Of a stretch of 64,000 nucleotides of DNA, positions 26,001-31,127 are shown piece by piece. The position numbers and the translations under genes are program-made. Numbering within the stretch: position 1 is the first letter of the stretch; every line of letters starts with the position of its first letter. The DNA comes from Catellatospora sp. TT07R-123 (GTDB taxonomy: Bacteria > Actinomycetota > Actinomycetes > Mycobacteriales > Micromonosporaceae), in assembly GCF_018327705.1 (NCBI RefSeq), contig NZ_BNEM01000001.1:2604001-2668000 (forward strand), written 5' to 3'. The notes under the pieces were generated by a model, which saw nothing but the letters and a program-made list of their open reading frames with translations, was not told the DNA's origin and searched no databases.

Positions 26001-29000
26001 GTCGGCCAGTCCGGACAGGTCACCCATGATCGAGTCGGCGGCGGCCGTCGCCTGGTCGTGCAGCGCGCGCAGGACCTGCGCCTCGTCCGGGGTGACGTCG
26101 CCGTCGACGGACAGCGGGCCGGGCGGCCTGCCGATCGTGACCGGGGCGGCGTCGGCGCCGAACAGCCGTCCGGGCAGGAGGCTGCGCTGCTCGGCGGCGC
26201 GGAACATCGCCGCCTGGCCGAACGTGGCCGGGACGGCGCCCCGCGCGTACAGCACCTCGCCGCGGTCGCCGCCCACCGCCAGGGTGCCGTCGGGCAGCCT
26301 GCGGATCTCGGTGGTCAGCGGCGCGCGGTACCTCTCGCGCTCCGGGTCCTCGCCCTCGGGCAGCGCCGCGAGCGGTTCGTCGGGGGTGTGCACGCACACC
26401 GGCACGGCGTCCAGGCCGCCGAGCCGCGCGGCCCGCATCCGCCGATTGTCCAGGCTGGTCAGACTGCCGTCGCCCCAGGCGACGACGTGGGCCGGACCGC
26501 CGCGCCAGCCGGTCTCGCCCAGCTGCCGGGCGAACTCCGCCAGCGACATGCTGCCGCTGTGGGGGCTCACCGACCGCTGAGTGAACCGCACGTCCTGGGT
26601 GGACACCACCGCCACCTGCGGCAGCATCGCCTCCAGCGTGGCCCGCTGCGCCGGCGACAGCTCCGCCGGGTCCGGGTAGCCGAGGTCGGCCAGCGTCGCC
26701 GCGCCCACCCCCAGCCGGGCCAGCTCGGCGTCGGTGAGGTTGCGCAGCATCACGTCGGCGGACGGCTCGGCCGGACCCCGGCCGGTCCCGGCCGGGTCGG
26801 GCACCGCGTCGCCTGTGGCCCGGTCGCCTGCGGCGCCGTCCGGGTCCGGTGCGGCTGTCGGCCGATCGGCGGCCGGGACGGTCGCGGGACCGGCCGCCGC
26901 CGGGTCCGCGGTGGCAGGGGCGAGCGGGCCGGCGCCGGGCGTCGCGGCGGCCGCGGACGCGTCGGGGGTACCGGTCGAAGCCGCGCCCGGCCTGGGCCGG
27001 TACTGCGACCAGGCGCCCGCCGGGGCGTCGGCGATGGTCGACGGGGTGCCGTCCGGGGCCACGACCAGCGCGTCCATCCGGCGGATGCCGTCGGTGAACG
27101 GAGGTGTGGTGCTGGGCTCGCCCGGCGGCTGCTGCGGATCGGCGTACATGACGACGCCGCCGTCGTTGAAGACCGGCCAGGTGTGCGAGGTCCCGTCGGC
27201 ACCCTGGTGGATGATCACGGCCATCGCGCCGGGTCCGGCCGCGAGCAGCTGCTGCTCCAGCCGCGCGTACGCGTCGGTGACGGCGTCGGCGGCCCGGTCA
27301 GGCTCCATGCCCCGGGTGTTCGGGCACAGCTGCTGGAGGCGGCCGCCGAAGAAGTCCTCGATCCGGCGGGGCCCGCCGGGTTCGCCGCCGGAGGGCACCG
27401 GCCGCCCGGCCGAGAACCCGTCGAGCGTACGCGGCGCCGCGCACCGGGGCCGCCCGTGCAGCCAGGTGTCGGCGACCGACAGCACGACGTCGACGCAGTT
27501 CACGCCCCGGCTCGGGTCGGCCTGCGGGCCGCCGTCGTTGGCCAGCCCCAGCCAGCCCGACGACAGCGACGGGAACCGGCGCGGCCGCCCGTCGGCCCCG
27601 CGCGGGACCGCGTCCTCCAGCTCGCGCTGGTGGCGGGCGAGCACCGGCCGGTAGCCGCCGCGCTGGTGGTAGCGCCGCGAGGCGTCCACGGGCGGCGGCG
27701 TGCCGGTGCCGGTGAGCGCGGAGACGTCGTCGGAGGTGACACCGCCGGTGGTGAACTCGGGACCGCGGTGCCGGTTGAGCGCGTCCCAGGCCGCCGCCGC
27801 GAGCGCGCCGGGCGCGCCCATCGAGGCGAGGACGGCCCGGCGCTGGGCGCGCAGCCCGCCGTGGTACGCGTCGCTCCACCGCCGCGCCTCGGTGTCGGGC
27901 AGCCCGCCGCGGTCGGGCCCGGTGCCGGTGGTGCCGCCGTCGGGCCTGCCGCCCGCGACCGTGACCGGGGTGGGCACCACGGCCGGCGGGGCCGCCGGAT
28001 CGGTCGTCTGGCCGTCGCTCGTCGGGTCCGGAGCGGCCGGGCGCACGTGCGGCGCGGTCGCGGGCCGGTGTCCGCCCGCATCTGTCGTGCCGCCGGGCCC
28101 GGTGGCCGCCGTAGGGCCGTTCGCGTGGGAGCCGGAACTGGACGGCGTGGCGGGCGACGACCCCGACGTCGAGGTGCTGGTCGACGTCGGGCTGGTGGTG
28201 CCCGTGCTCGGTCCCGTCGGGGTGCCGGTGCTGGCCGACGTACTGGTGGTGCCCGTGCTCGGTCCGGTCGGGGTGCCGGTGCTGGCCGACGTACTGGTGC
28301 TGGTGTTGGTGCCGGGCGTGGTGGACGCGAGCCCGGCCGAGGTGCCGGTGCCGGCGGAGACGCCCGTGCTGGGCGAGGCTCCGGCCGATACCCCCGTGGA
28401 GACGCCGCCCGTGGAGCCGCCGCCGGTGGACGGGGCGGCTGTGGCGGGGGCGGCGGCCAGGCCGGAGGCGGGGCCGGTCTGGGCCGGGATGCCGGTGGGC
28501 GCGGCGACGACCGGGCCGATGGCGGGACCGCCCGGGGGCGCGGCCGCGCCGGTCGCGGTGACGGTGGCGCCGGGCGGGGCCTGGCCGGTGTCGGCGGGCG
28601 GGGTGATCCCGGCCAGCGAGGCCGAGCCGCCGCCGTGGTGGCCGTCGGTGCCGCCCGCCGGGGCGCTGGGCCACTGGGCGCCGTCGTCGCCGGTGACGGT
28701 GACCGGCTGGGTGTTCGGCGGGGAGCCGCCCGTCGTGGTGATCCCGGCCGCGGCGGAGATGCCCGCGTCGCCGTCGAGGTGGATCGCGGCCAGGTTGCCC
28801 ACGATGGTGTCCGTCATCGCGTTGAACTCGTGCGTGACGTGGTGCGTCGCGCTGCCCCGGGCGCCGGACACCGCCGACATGCCCAGGTTGTCCAGGCCGG
28901 GCAGCTGCCCGGTGGCCGCGGAGCCGCCGAGCTCGCCCAGCACCTCGGCCCGCGCGCCGTGGGCCATCTTGCTGGTGAAGGACCCGTTGTGGCCGCCCGC

Positions 29001-29786
29001 GAGCGTGCTGGCCGCGCCCCCGGCGAACCCCGCTCCCGCGGAGACGGCCAGGTCCACGAGATCGACGCCGTGGCGGCGGCCGATGGCGTTCTGGTACGCC
29101 TGGATGCCGCCCTGGGTCAGCAGCTCCTCCTTGGCCTCGTCCAGGCCCTCCTTGCCCGCCTTGATCGCCCACTTGCCGAGCTTCTTGCCGAAGTCCTTGC
29201 CCAGGTCCTTGAGCTTGTCCTTGACCGCCCGCTTGATGCCGCGCTCGATCAGCGACTTCAGCAGCCGCTTGAGGATCTCCTTGATGGCGAACCGGGTCGC
29301 CATGCACATCGGACCGGCGGCGGCGGTCGAGGCGCCGAAGGTGAAGAAGGCGGCGACCGCCATCGCGATCAGCTCGATGAGCAGCAGGCCGAGCTCGACG
29401 TAGTACTCCAGTTTGGCGCCCTGGATGTCGCAGCCCGCGCCCTCCAGCATCTCGCCGAGCGCGTGCGTGACGAACGCCGCCGCCTGGAGGGCCGACTTGT
29501 CCGAGCCGCTGCCGATCTGGAGCCAGGCGTCCTTGATCGCGGCGGCGACCTTGCCCTCGGCCCCGCCGAAGGCGATCACGGCGTCGAGCGCGGCGCGTTC
29601 GGATTCCAGCAGCGGGTCCTGGAGCTCGGCGGAGGCCGTGTACCAGCCGTCGGCGACGTCCCAGGTGGCCTGCTCGTCACCCTCGGGCCAGTCCATGCCG
29701 ATGACCCAGTCGAGCAGCTCCTTGCACCAGCCCGGAGCGTCGAAGTAGGACAGCGGATGCGGGATCGGCGAAGGCAACCAGGACAT
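20019..29786 (-). CDS. Giant CpnT-like polymorphic toxin, 3255-aa modular open frame
   Basis: The frame starts at 29786 after a strong GGGGAGGG site. Residues ~1-290 resemble the CpnT-type N-terminus (WXG-like helices, hydrophobic YYVELGLLLIELIAMAVAAFFTF, then an amphipathic Lys-rich region). Residues ~370-640 form a Ser/Thr/Pro/Gly linker. A papain-fold glutamine-deamidase-like domain follows with Cys764 (GVNCVD), a His in SHTWPVFND and an Asp in MYADPQ. Five modules open with P-D-P-(A/M)-G at residues 996, 1637, 2250, 2660 and 3076. Modules 1-2 carry ParB-like plus RelA/SpoT-like domains and module 3 only RelA/SpoT-like. Module 4 has a second deamidase-like domain (Cys2857, INCLDC) and module 5 an unrecognised end with AHEYIESKIM (His3187). 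Three nested ORFs in the +1 frame cover the module tails, where this frame is compositionally noncoding. A single polypeptide is therefore doubtful; downstream modules may be displaced cassettes. Type VII export is inferred. Confidence 0.75.
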   Translation of the reverse strand: MSWLPSPIPHPLSYFDAPGWCKELLDWVIGMDWPEGDEQATWDVADGWYTASAELQDPLLESERAALDAVIAFGGAEGKVAAAIKDAWLQIGSGSDKSALQAAAFVTHALGEMLEGAGCDIQGAKLEYYVELGLLLIELIAMAVAAFFTFGASTAAAGPMCMATRFAIKEILKRLLKSLIERGIKRAVKDKLKDLGKDFGKKLGKWAIKAGKEGLDEAKEELLTQGGIQAYQNAIGRRHGVDLVDLAVSAGAGFAGGAASTLAGGHNGSFTSKMAHGARAEVLGELGGSAATGQLPGLDNLGMSAVSGARGSATHHVTHEFNAMTDTIVGNLAAIHLDGDAGISAAAGITTTGGSPPNTQPVTVTGDDGAQWPSAPAGGTDGHHGGGSASLAGITPPADTGQAPPGATVTATGAAAPPGGPAIGPVVAAPTGIPAQTGPASGLAAAPATAAPSTGGGSTGGVSTGVSAGASPSTGVSAGTGTSAGLASTTPGTNTSTSTSASTGTPTGPSTGTTSTSASTGTPTGPSTGTTSPTSTSTSTSGSSPATPSSSGSHANGPTAATGPGGTTDAGGHRPATAPHVRPAAPDPTSDGQTTDPAAPPAVVPTPVTVAGGRPDGGTTGTGPDRGGLPDTEARRWSDAYHGGLRAQRRAVLASMGAPGALAAAAWDALNRHRGPEFTTGGVTSDDVSALTGTGTPPPVDASRRYHQRGGYRPVLARHQRELEDAVPRGADGRPRRFPSLSSGWLGLANDGGPQADPSRGVNCVDVVLSVADTWLHGRPRCAAPRTLDGFSAGRPVPSGGEPGGPRRIEDFFGGRLQQLCPNTRGMEPDRAADAVTDAYARLEQQLLAAGPGAMAVIIHQGADGTSHTWPVFNDGGVVMYADPQQPPGEPSTTPPFTDGIRRMDALVVAPDGTPSTIADAPAGAWSQYRPRPGAASTGTPDASAAAATPGAGPLAPATADPAAAGPATVPAADRPTAAPDPDGAAGDRATGDAVPDPAGTGRGPAEPSADVMLRNLTDAELARLGVGAATLADLGYPDPAELSPAQRATLEAMLPQVAVVSTQDVRFTQRSVSPHSGSMSLAEFARQLGETGWRGGPAHVVAWGDGSLTSLDNRRMRAARLGGLDAVPVCVHTPDEPLAALPEGEDPERERYRAPLTTEIRRLPDGTLAVGGDRGEVLYARGAVPATFGQAAMFRAAEQRSLLPGRLFGADAAPVTIGRPPGPLSVDGDVTPDEAQVLRALHDQATAAADSIMGDLSGLADAVSDQLGLADGDRVRLRGTAERVKSLASLTRKFLVEGGAVGIDAFADGVNDAVRFSVQLPGGAAYRQAFDRLRAGLERDGYQLTGLKNFFRPGNRFQGLNATFTSPDGQLFEVQVPTADSFRAWELTHHAYEVMRQASEDDNEQARPDGAGPEVDDLGRGELPPRRVHAFLSMLAVNAQLGLDQGVPPGVADIPGPDGRPVGAVDTGFAKWITKNRRLWARYQAWLDGQGASFDSFADVLAEFGLDAENLPIEPGTAVQLERLDAGLLRVLRGGQIAAAAPGDPDLGRPGRDDVEPSPESLGVRPGGSALAAGQPDVRRPVGGDHQGGGRGADPADHQRDGAPAGRGDHPLDLPVEGRPAAERRLAEPAADDTPPDPAGTAPRHDLMMRGLSDAELARLGAGRATLADLGYADPSELSDAERARLEALLPRIAVVPTADVRVSQRSVSPFSGVKSMAEFAREMGETGWHGGPAHVVVWGDGSLSSLDNRRLRAARLGGLDRVPVCLHTPDEPLGGEKGDTLAVDLRRLDDGTLAVGGDRGEIAYAKGTVPRTYGEAALFRAAWQRSLLPGRLYGADAVHVTITKPPAPVSPDVRLTEQQARVLAAVHTAGQTRAKTALGHLRGILADLNGQRGLAPDAPQALRLQGTQHMVKSLESLQRKFWTEGRQRGAEAFAEEVNDAARFSVQLPGGAAYPTALRQVISGLEGQGHQLVQLKNFFRPGNRYHGLNATFRAPDGGLMEVQFPTADSYRAWQQTHEAYEVVRREDELHPRRIHALLGMYAVNRGLGLNGSVPPGIEQLIRERFPDAPTVQNTSLLRWITQNKQTWPGYRAWLAEQGATFDGFGAVLDEFGLHGADLVMDPDLVREMEGRDDPLLSDLRVRQERRPAPGAVHSGGDRPGRDALGLRPAGVDVRPAVDSGVPLQAGEHGPVRRDQSAGGGSRLPDGQSPGRRVPGRGDHPLDLPVEGGHPGEPGLDGPASELTDDDTPPDPMGRAFEPRPDTGLSAAERAMLDDVHERAVRSSDVILDDLTDIAGDVERRLGLAPGSLEPRDTESRVKSRESLERKYLTEGRLAGPDAFAATVNDAVRFSLVLPGGADYRPALDRFLQGMAAAGYQPDGPPKDFWRPGNRFYGTNATFRAPDGTLFEVQLPTELSYQVWHATHAQYEVLRDDDADPEPRVRALLRMIEINRSTGMIDAIPPGMGGQSKDTGLAKWISDNPAVWNAFVDRLAAQGRTPDDVIAEYDLAPGDFPVTDKVAAVLEGQDAVLPGALSQGRRGLPGPAADGPAHPGRGVPGVDDLGSPGAGVALRPGDGARVPEGLAQRLPAQAGPADGGRAGRPDRHRGDPAAAERAGDRGDLRGVAPQTRGGDPGVAAGADPRTGHGIPEQRGPVDGDVPPPDPAGQPRPAPADPAHPQWSYRAGLQTRLSSYELRRRQQESDSLADRSAWHLNESRRLDAWARHYRAQDPYSSQGAECEYWADQARAWSVEYGNRSRAAYNGTYTEHEVTTVPADQWAHLNTDSGELYADPAPVDGRPYHQVGGLRPPLRAHQDDLAAAMPRQADGSLEPFPDARTGTWFGLANDGGPEFDPSRGINCLDCMVSLWQTWRGNPRVSAPRTWDRYRGTDVTQIDRGEEWGRERAAAVAGRQWETVFPDMSRQLAPDQMRQWSDWGFAALVHQLQAGGHGAAAFLETSWQGGGGHAWLAVNQNGTILFLDSQTRHISENVPMYSHTGDPDRPQNVVELKAIYLDAQGTAQPIAALSQTSWGRQAQQTTAQNGTGEKAADLDLLEPQVEQDQSERSDSEKVYAPDDEALPDPAGRIPDGPAEHTPGSKQKDMDDYVGIRALPDDIERIARNLGVPEEVVARARRNLFLEVHDVADGPGPDYFYRDHYFRAHDFIVNLWTWSYEGKFPSALERETALAMLAHEYIESKIMELTDLPYAPSDPRYWGVDDEGTWQARPTRELFGAHDLAPLLRYEHPFAHYAAASTSTPRT
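21884..22210 (-). CDS. Nested immunity-like ORF 3 (RelA/SpoT-like module 3)
   Basis: The 108-aa ORF begins with ATG after GGAGGGG (4-nt spacing) and lies in the +1 frame relative to the toxin ORF. It is paralogous to the nested ORFs at 23057 and 24905: Met-x-Tyr-Tyr start, (R/T)GLLI, a (M/L)(I/L)WDH...W-x-YDP core, a D...R..AE segment and PLP(D/S)E. It is the most divergent of the three and has lost the terminal WIFQWKG motif. It follows the third RelA/SpoT-like domain, so it is predicted to neutralise it. No known family was recognised. Confidence 0.75.
   Translation of the reverse strand: MLYYQALYLKDVEDFPDQQPTGLLIQGEGFRESMIWDHRAQEWRYDPETVREFLKDWRNDSRRRPVLRTEAEQAALTVTGGTRPLPSEPEIAAIFEESHRRRAAGTLE
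22494..22841 (-). other. RelA/SpoT-like domain, copy 3
   Basis: This region of the giant ORF (about residues 2316-2431) carries SRVKSRESLERKYLTEG, NDAVRFSLVLPGGADY, KDFWRPGNRFYGTNATF, EVQLPT and a final THAQYEV. In order these match the R-x-K-S-x-x-S-x-x-x-K, D-x-x-x-R, K-D-x-x-x-P-x-x-G-Y, E-x-Q-x-x-T and H-x-x-Y-E elements of (p)ppGpp synthetases. Catalytic competence is likely but untested. Confidence 0.7.
23057..23389 (-). CDS. Nested immunity-like ORF 2 (RelA/SpoT-like module 2)
   Basis: The 110-aa ORF starts with ATG 5 nt after GGAGGG, in the +1 frame of the giant ORF. It shares with nested ORF 1 the RG(L/I)(F/L)I segment, DAM(L/M)W followed by W-x-YDP, the D(R)..EI(S/T)R..AE segment and the end PDEETI(H/L)WIFQWKG. 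It is acidic, Trp/Tyr-rich and soluble. In this interval the toxin frame reads as Arg/Gly/Pro-rich noncoding-like sequence, so the nested frame is the real coding one. It is the predicted antitoxin of the second RelA/SpoT-like domain. Confidence 0.82.
   Translation of the reverse strand: MIHYFQTYASDRNDGRRRGLFIVGETDQDAMLWDYDQQAWTYDPRSIAAFRFKPENMDRYDEISRQEAEAVFQTVSHQGDEFPDEETIHWIFQWKGDIPESPDWTDQHPS
23709..24056 (-). other. RelA/SpoT-like domain, copy 2
   Basis: At about residues 1911-2026 of the giant ORF the sequence HMVKSLESLQRKF, NDAARFSVQLPGGAAY, KNFFRPGNRYHGLNATF, EVQFPTADSYRAWQQTHEAYEV preserves the spacing seen in copies 1 and 3 (about 345 bp). The first Arg of the R-x-K-S motif is replaced by Met, which may weaken substrate binding. 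Confidence 0.7.
24460..24700 (-). other. ParB-like domain, copy 2
   Basis: The segment VSQRSVSPFSGVKSMAEFA ... PAHVVVWGDGSLSSLDNRRLRAARLGG has the ParB/Srx-like pattern: a short strand, then a G-D-x-x-(S/T)-x-x-D-N-x-R-R nucleotide- or DNA-contact motif. It lies between the P-D-P-A-G junction at residue 1637 and RelA/SpoT-like copy 2. It could be a nuclease toxin or an accessory domain of the cassette. Confidence 0.55.
24905..25210 (-). CDS. Nested immunity-like ORF 1 (RelA/SpoT-like module 1)
   Basis: The 101-aa ORF has an ATG preceded directly by an in-frame TAG and, 7 nt upstream, by GGAG. It lies in the +1 frame relative to the toxin. Key elements are MLDYYAFYAVD, RGILI, DAMMWNH, WVYDP and the end PDEETILWIFQWKG, shared with nested ORF 2. 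Balanced amino-acid content contrasts with the Arg/Gly/Pro-rich toxin-frame reading of the same DNA. It follows the first RelA/SpoT-like domain and is the predicted cognate antitoxin. The family was not recognised. Confidence 0.82.
   Translation of the reverse strand: MLDYYAFYAVDKSQPPPRGILISDGLDAMMWNHRQKAWVYDPAGVHWLLDNPTYADRSEVITRAAAEELTLQITNGTEPLPDEETILWIFQWKGAPPQSDD
25596..25940 (-). other. RelA/SpoT-like domain, copy 1
   Basis: At about residues 1283-1397 the giant ORF reads ERVKSLASLTRKFLVEG, NDAVRFSVQLPGGAAY, KNFFRPGNRFQGLNATF, EVQVPTADSFRAWELTHHAYEV. The order and spacing of charged residues match RelA/SpoT-type synthetase domains of small toxic alarmone synthetases. The aromatic residue at the GY position is Phe, as in copy 3. 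Confidence 0.7.
26375..26610 (-). other. ParB-like domain, copy 1
   Basis: The segment FTQRSVSPHSGSMSLAEFA ... AHVVAWGDGSLTSLDNRRMRAARLGG is closely similar to copy 2. It follows the P-D-P-A-G junction at residue 996 and a short DAELARLG-type helix region that is also duplicated, so the whole ParB-like plus RelA/SpoT-like module was duplicated as a unit. Confidence 0.55.
28201..28302. repeat. 51-bp tandem duplication in the toxin linker
   Basis: Two 51-bp units (28201-28251 and 28252-28302) differ at one position and encode two copies of a 17-residue Ser/Thr/Gly/Pro segment (around residues 495-529 of the toxin). The length is a multiple of three, so the frame is kept. The linker therefore changes length by slippage. 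Confidence 0.9.
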
Positions 29787-29934
29787 CGCGCACCCTCCCC
29801 AAGAGCCGAGCAACGACTTGGGTAAGTTACTCGATGCCTCCAAGAGCGCGCCAACCCTGGGCGAAGCCGTTGCGGCGCAGCGCCGGTGCGGACGATACAG
29901 TCAGGACGGCCGTACGCGGGGAGGGGTGGACTTC

Positions 29935-30372
29935 GTGGCACAGCAGTCCGATCGCGACGCGAACTTTGCGCTGCGGGAGCGCTTCGCGCAGGTGCACGAC
30001 CAGTACACGCGGTTGCGGACCGGGATGGGCGAGTTGCAGACCAAGCTCGCGGCCCTGCGCAGCACCGCGAAGACGGCCGACGGCCTGATCAAGGCGACGG
30101 TCGACGCACGCGGGCGCCTGGTGCACCTGGAGCTGCACCCGAGCAGCCTGCGGGAATACGGCGCGGCCAAGCTCGCCGAGGAGATCACCAAGACGACGGC
30201 GCGGGCCGCCGAGGCCGCCGGGGCCGGGGTGACCGCGCTGATGTCGCAGGTCCTGCCCGCCGGCTCCGGGGCGGCGGAGTTCCTGCGCACCAACGACATC
30301 AACGTGATGATGCGCCGCCACGACGGCATCATGGGCTACGAGCCCGAGGAGCCCGAGGGCGGCCGCCCGTGA
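29935..30372 (+). CDS. YbaB/EbfC-like protein of the toxin export locus
   Basis: The 145-aa protein (GTG start after GGGGAGG) has a helical N-terminus, a central strand pair (GLIKATVDARGRLVHLELHPSSL) and a C-terminal helix, the YbaB/EbfC layout. In actinobacteria such genes often accompany WXG100-like genes next to large polymorphic toxins, rather than acting as nucleoid proteins. The stop overlaps the next start as GTGA, so the two are coupled. It diverges from the toxin gene, with a shared 148-bp promoter region. Confidence 0.8.
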   Translation: MAQQSDRDANFALRERFAQVHDQYTRLRTGMGELQTKLAALRSTAKTADGLIKATVDARGRLVHLELHPSSLREYGAAKLAEEITKTTARAAEAAGAGVTALMSQVLPAGSGAAEFLRTNDINVMMRRHDGIMGYEPEEPEGGRP

Positions 30373-30755
30373 GCGGCGACGAGATCCCGGTCCGGCACCT
30401 GTCCTGGCCGCCCGGCGACGGCACCCACCTCGACCCGGACACCGGCCGCGACGCGGGACGGCGCATGTTCCTGGCCGGGCAGGAGGTCAGCGGCCTGCGC
30501 GACGGGCTCGGCGCGCGGATCGAGGCGGCCGGCGGCGCCCGCCCCTGGGGCAACGACGACTCCGGCAAGCAGATCCAGCAGAACTACGAGCAGATCGGCC
30601 CGGCGATCCTGGCCATGTGGCGCATGGTCGGCGAGGCGATGCAGAGCATGGGCGTCAACATCACCGCCGCCGCGAACGAGACCACCGGCACCGACATCGC
30701 CACCAGCGAAAACGTCGACAAGGCCGGCACCCGCCACCCGGACATCCCGGTCTGA
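30369..30755 (+). CDS. WXG100/EspA-like small secreted protein
   Basis: The 128-aa protein starts at a GTG overlapping the upstream stop. It contains ARPWGNDDSGKQIQQNYEQIGPAIL, a W-G-x-D-D-x-G-K pattern found in WXG100-like partners of actinobacterial toxins, within a helical hairpin. It probably forms a complex with the CpnT-like N-terminus or the type VII machinery. No ESX core genes (eccC, eccD) are in the window, so the secretion apparatus must be elsewhere. Confidence 0.75.
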   Translation: MSGDEIPVRHLSWPPGDGTHLDPDTGRDAGRRMFLAGQEVSGLRDGLGARIEAAGGARPWGNDDSGKQIQQNYEQIGPAILAMWRMVGEAMQSMGVNITAAANETTGTDIATSENVDKAGTRHPDIPV

Positions 30756-30793
30756 GGCCGCGACCCGGCCGCCCGGCGCCGGGTACGACTCGG

Positions 30794-30912
30794 ATGATCG
30801 CCGCCGGCGGCCGCCCATGGCTTGATGATCGCCGTCTGCGGTCGCACCATGGGTTCATGATCGCCGTCTGCGGTCGCGCGATGGGTTGGTGATCGCCGTC
30901 TGCGGTCAGAAT
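30794..30912. repeat. Four tandem 31-32-bp units with core GATCGCCGTCTGCGGTC
   Basis: Units begin at 30794, 30825, 30857 and 30889, each ATGATCGCCGTCTGCGGTC-like and followed by a variable CGC.CCATGGGTT segment. The first unit is the most divergent and the last is truncated. The core matches the reverse complement of the repeat end at 5750-5769 in 19 of 20 positions. There are no unique spacers, so this is not a CRISPR array. Confidence 0.85.
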
Positions 30913-30956
30913 CTGCGGCTCAGCGACACTATCCGACCTCAATCAGCGATCTTCAC

Positions 30957-31078
30957 CGCGAACCCCGAACCGCGCCCCGAACCGCGCGCCGCGCCGCGAA
31001 CCCCGAACCGCGCCGCGAACCGCGCGCCACGCCGCGAACCCCGCGAACCCCGCGCCGCGCCGCGCCGCGAATCGCAGA
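30957..31078. repeat. Low-complexity GCGAACC(CC) tract
   Basis: The tract is built from short iterations of CGCGAACCCC, GAACCGCG and CGCCGCGAA. It adjoins the 3' end of dnaE. It looks like slippage-expanded DNA; it can fold into many alternative GC hairpins and might terminate transcription. Confidence 0.7.
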
Positions 31079-31127
31079 GTGACGAGTCGCGGTCGGCCGT
31101 GGCGCCGACCGCGGACGACGGGTGGGC

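Larger units (their letters stand above)
30756..31127. other. 372-bp noncoding region of repeats between toxin locus and dnaE
   Basis: It holds four 31-32-bp tandem units (30794-30912) and then a tract of CGCGAACCCCGAACCGCG-like low-complexity sequence (30957-31078). No coding signal is apparent. The stop of dnaE lies at 31128; terminators for both convergent transcripts would be expected here. Confidence 0.65.

Noticed and set aside
25224..29825. A 1533-codon open frame on the plus strand antisense to the toxin, and similar long antisense frames over fadD, hisD, dnaE and the mur genes
   Set aside because: Their translations are Arg/Gly/Val/Ala-rich without domains. They arise because the antisense frame has G/C-rich first codon positions. 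The sense frames carry clear family motifs.
30794..30912. CRISPR-like array
   Set aside because: The units are tandem without unique spacers of constant length, the intervening segments are similar to each other, and no cas genes are present.
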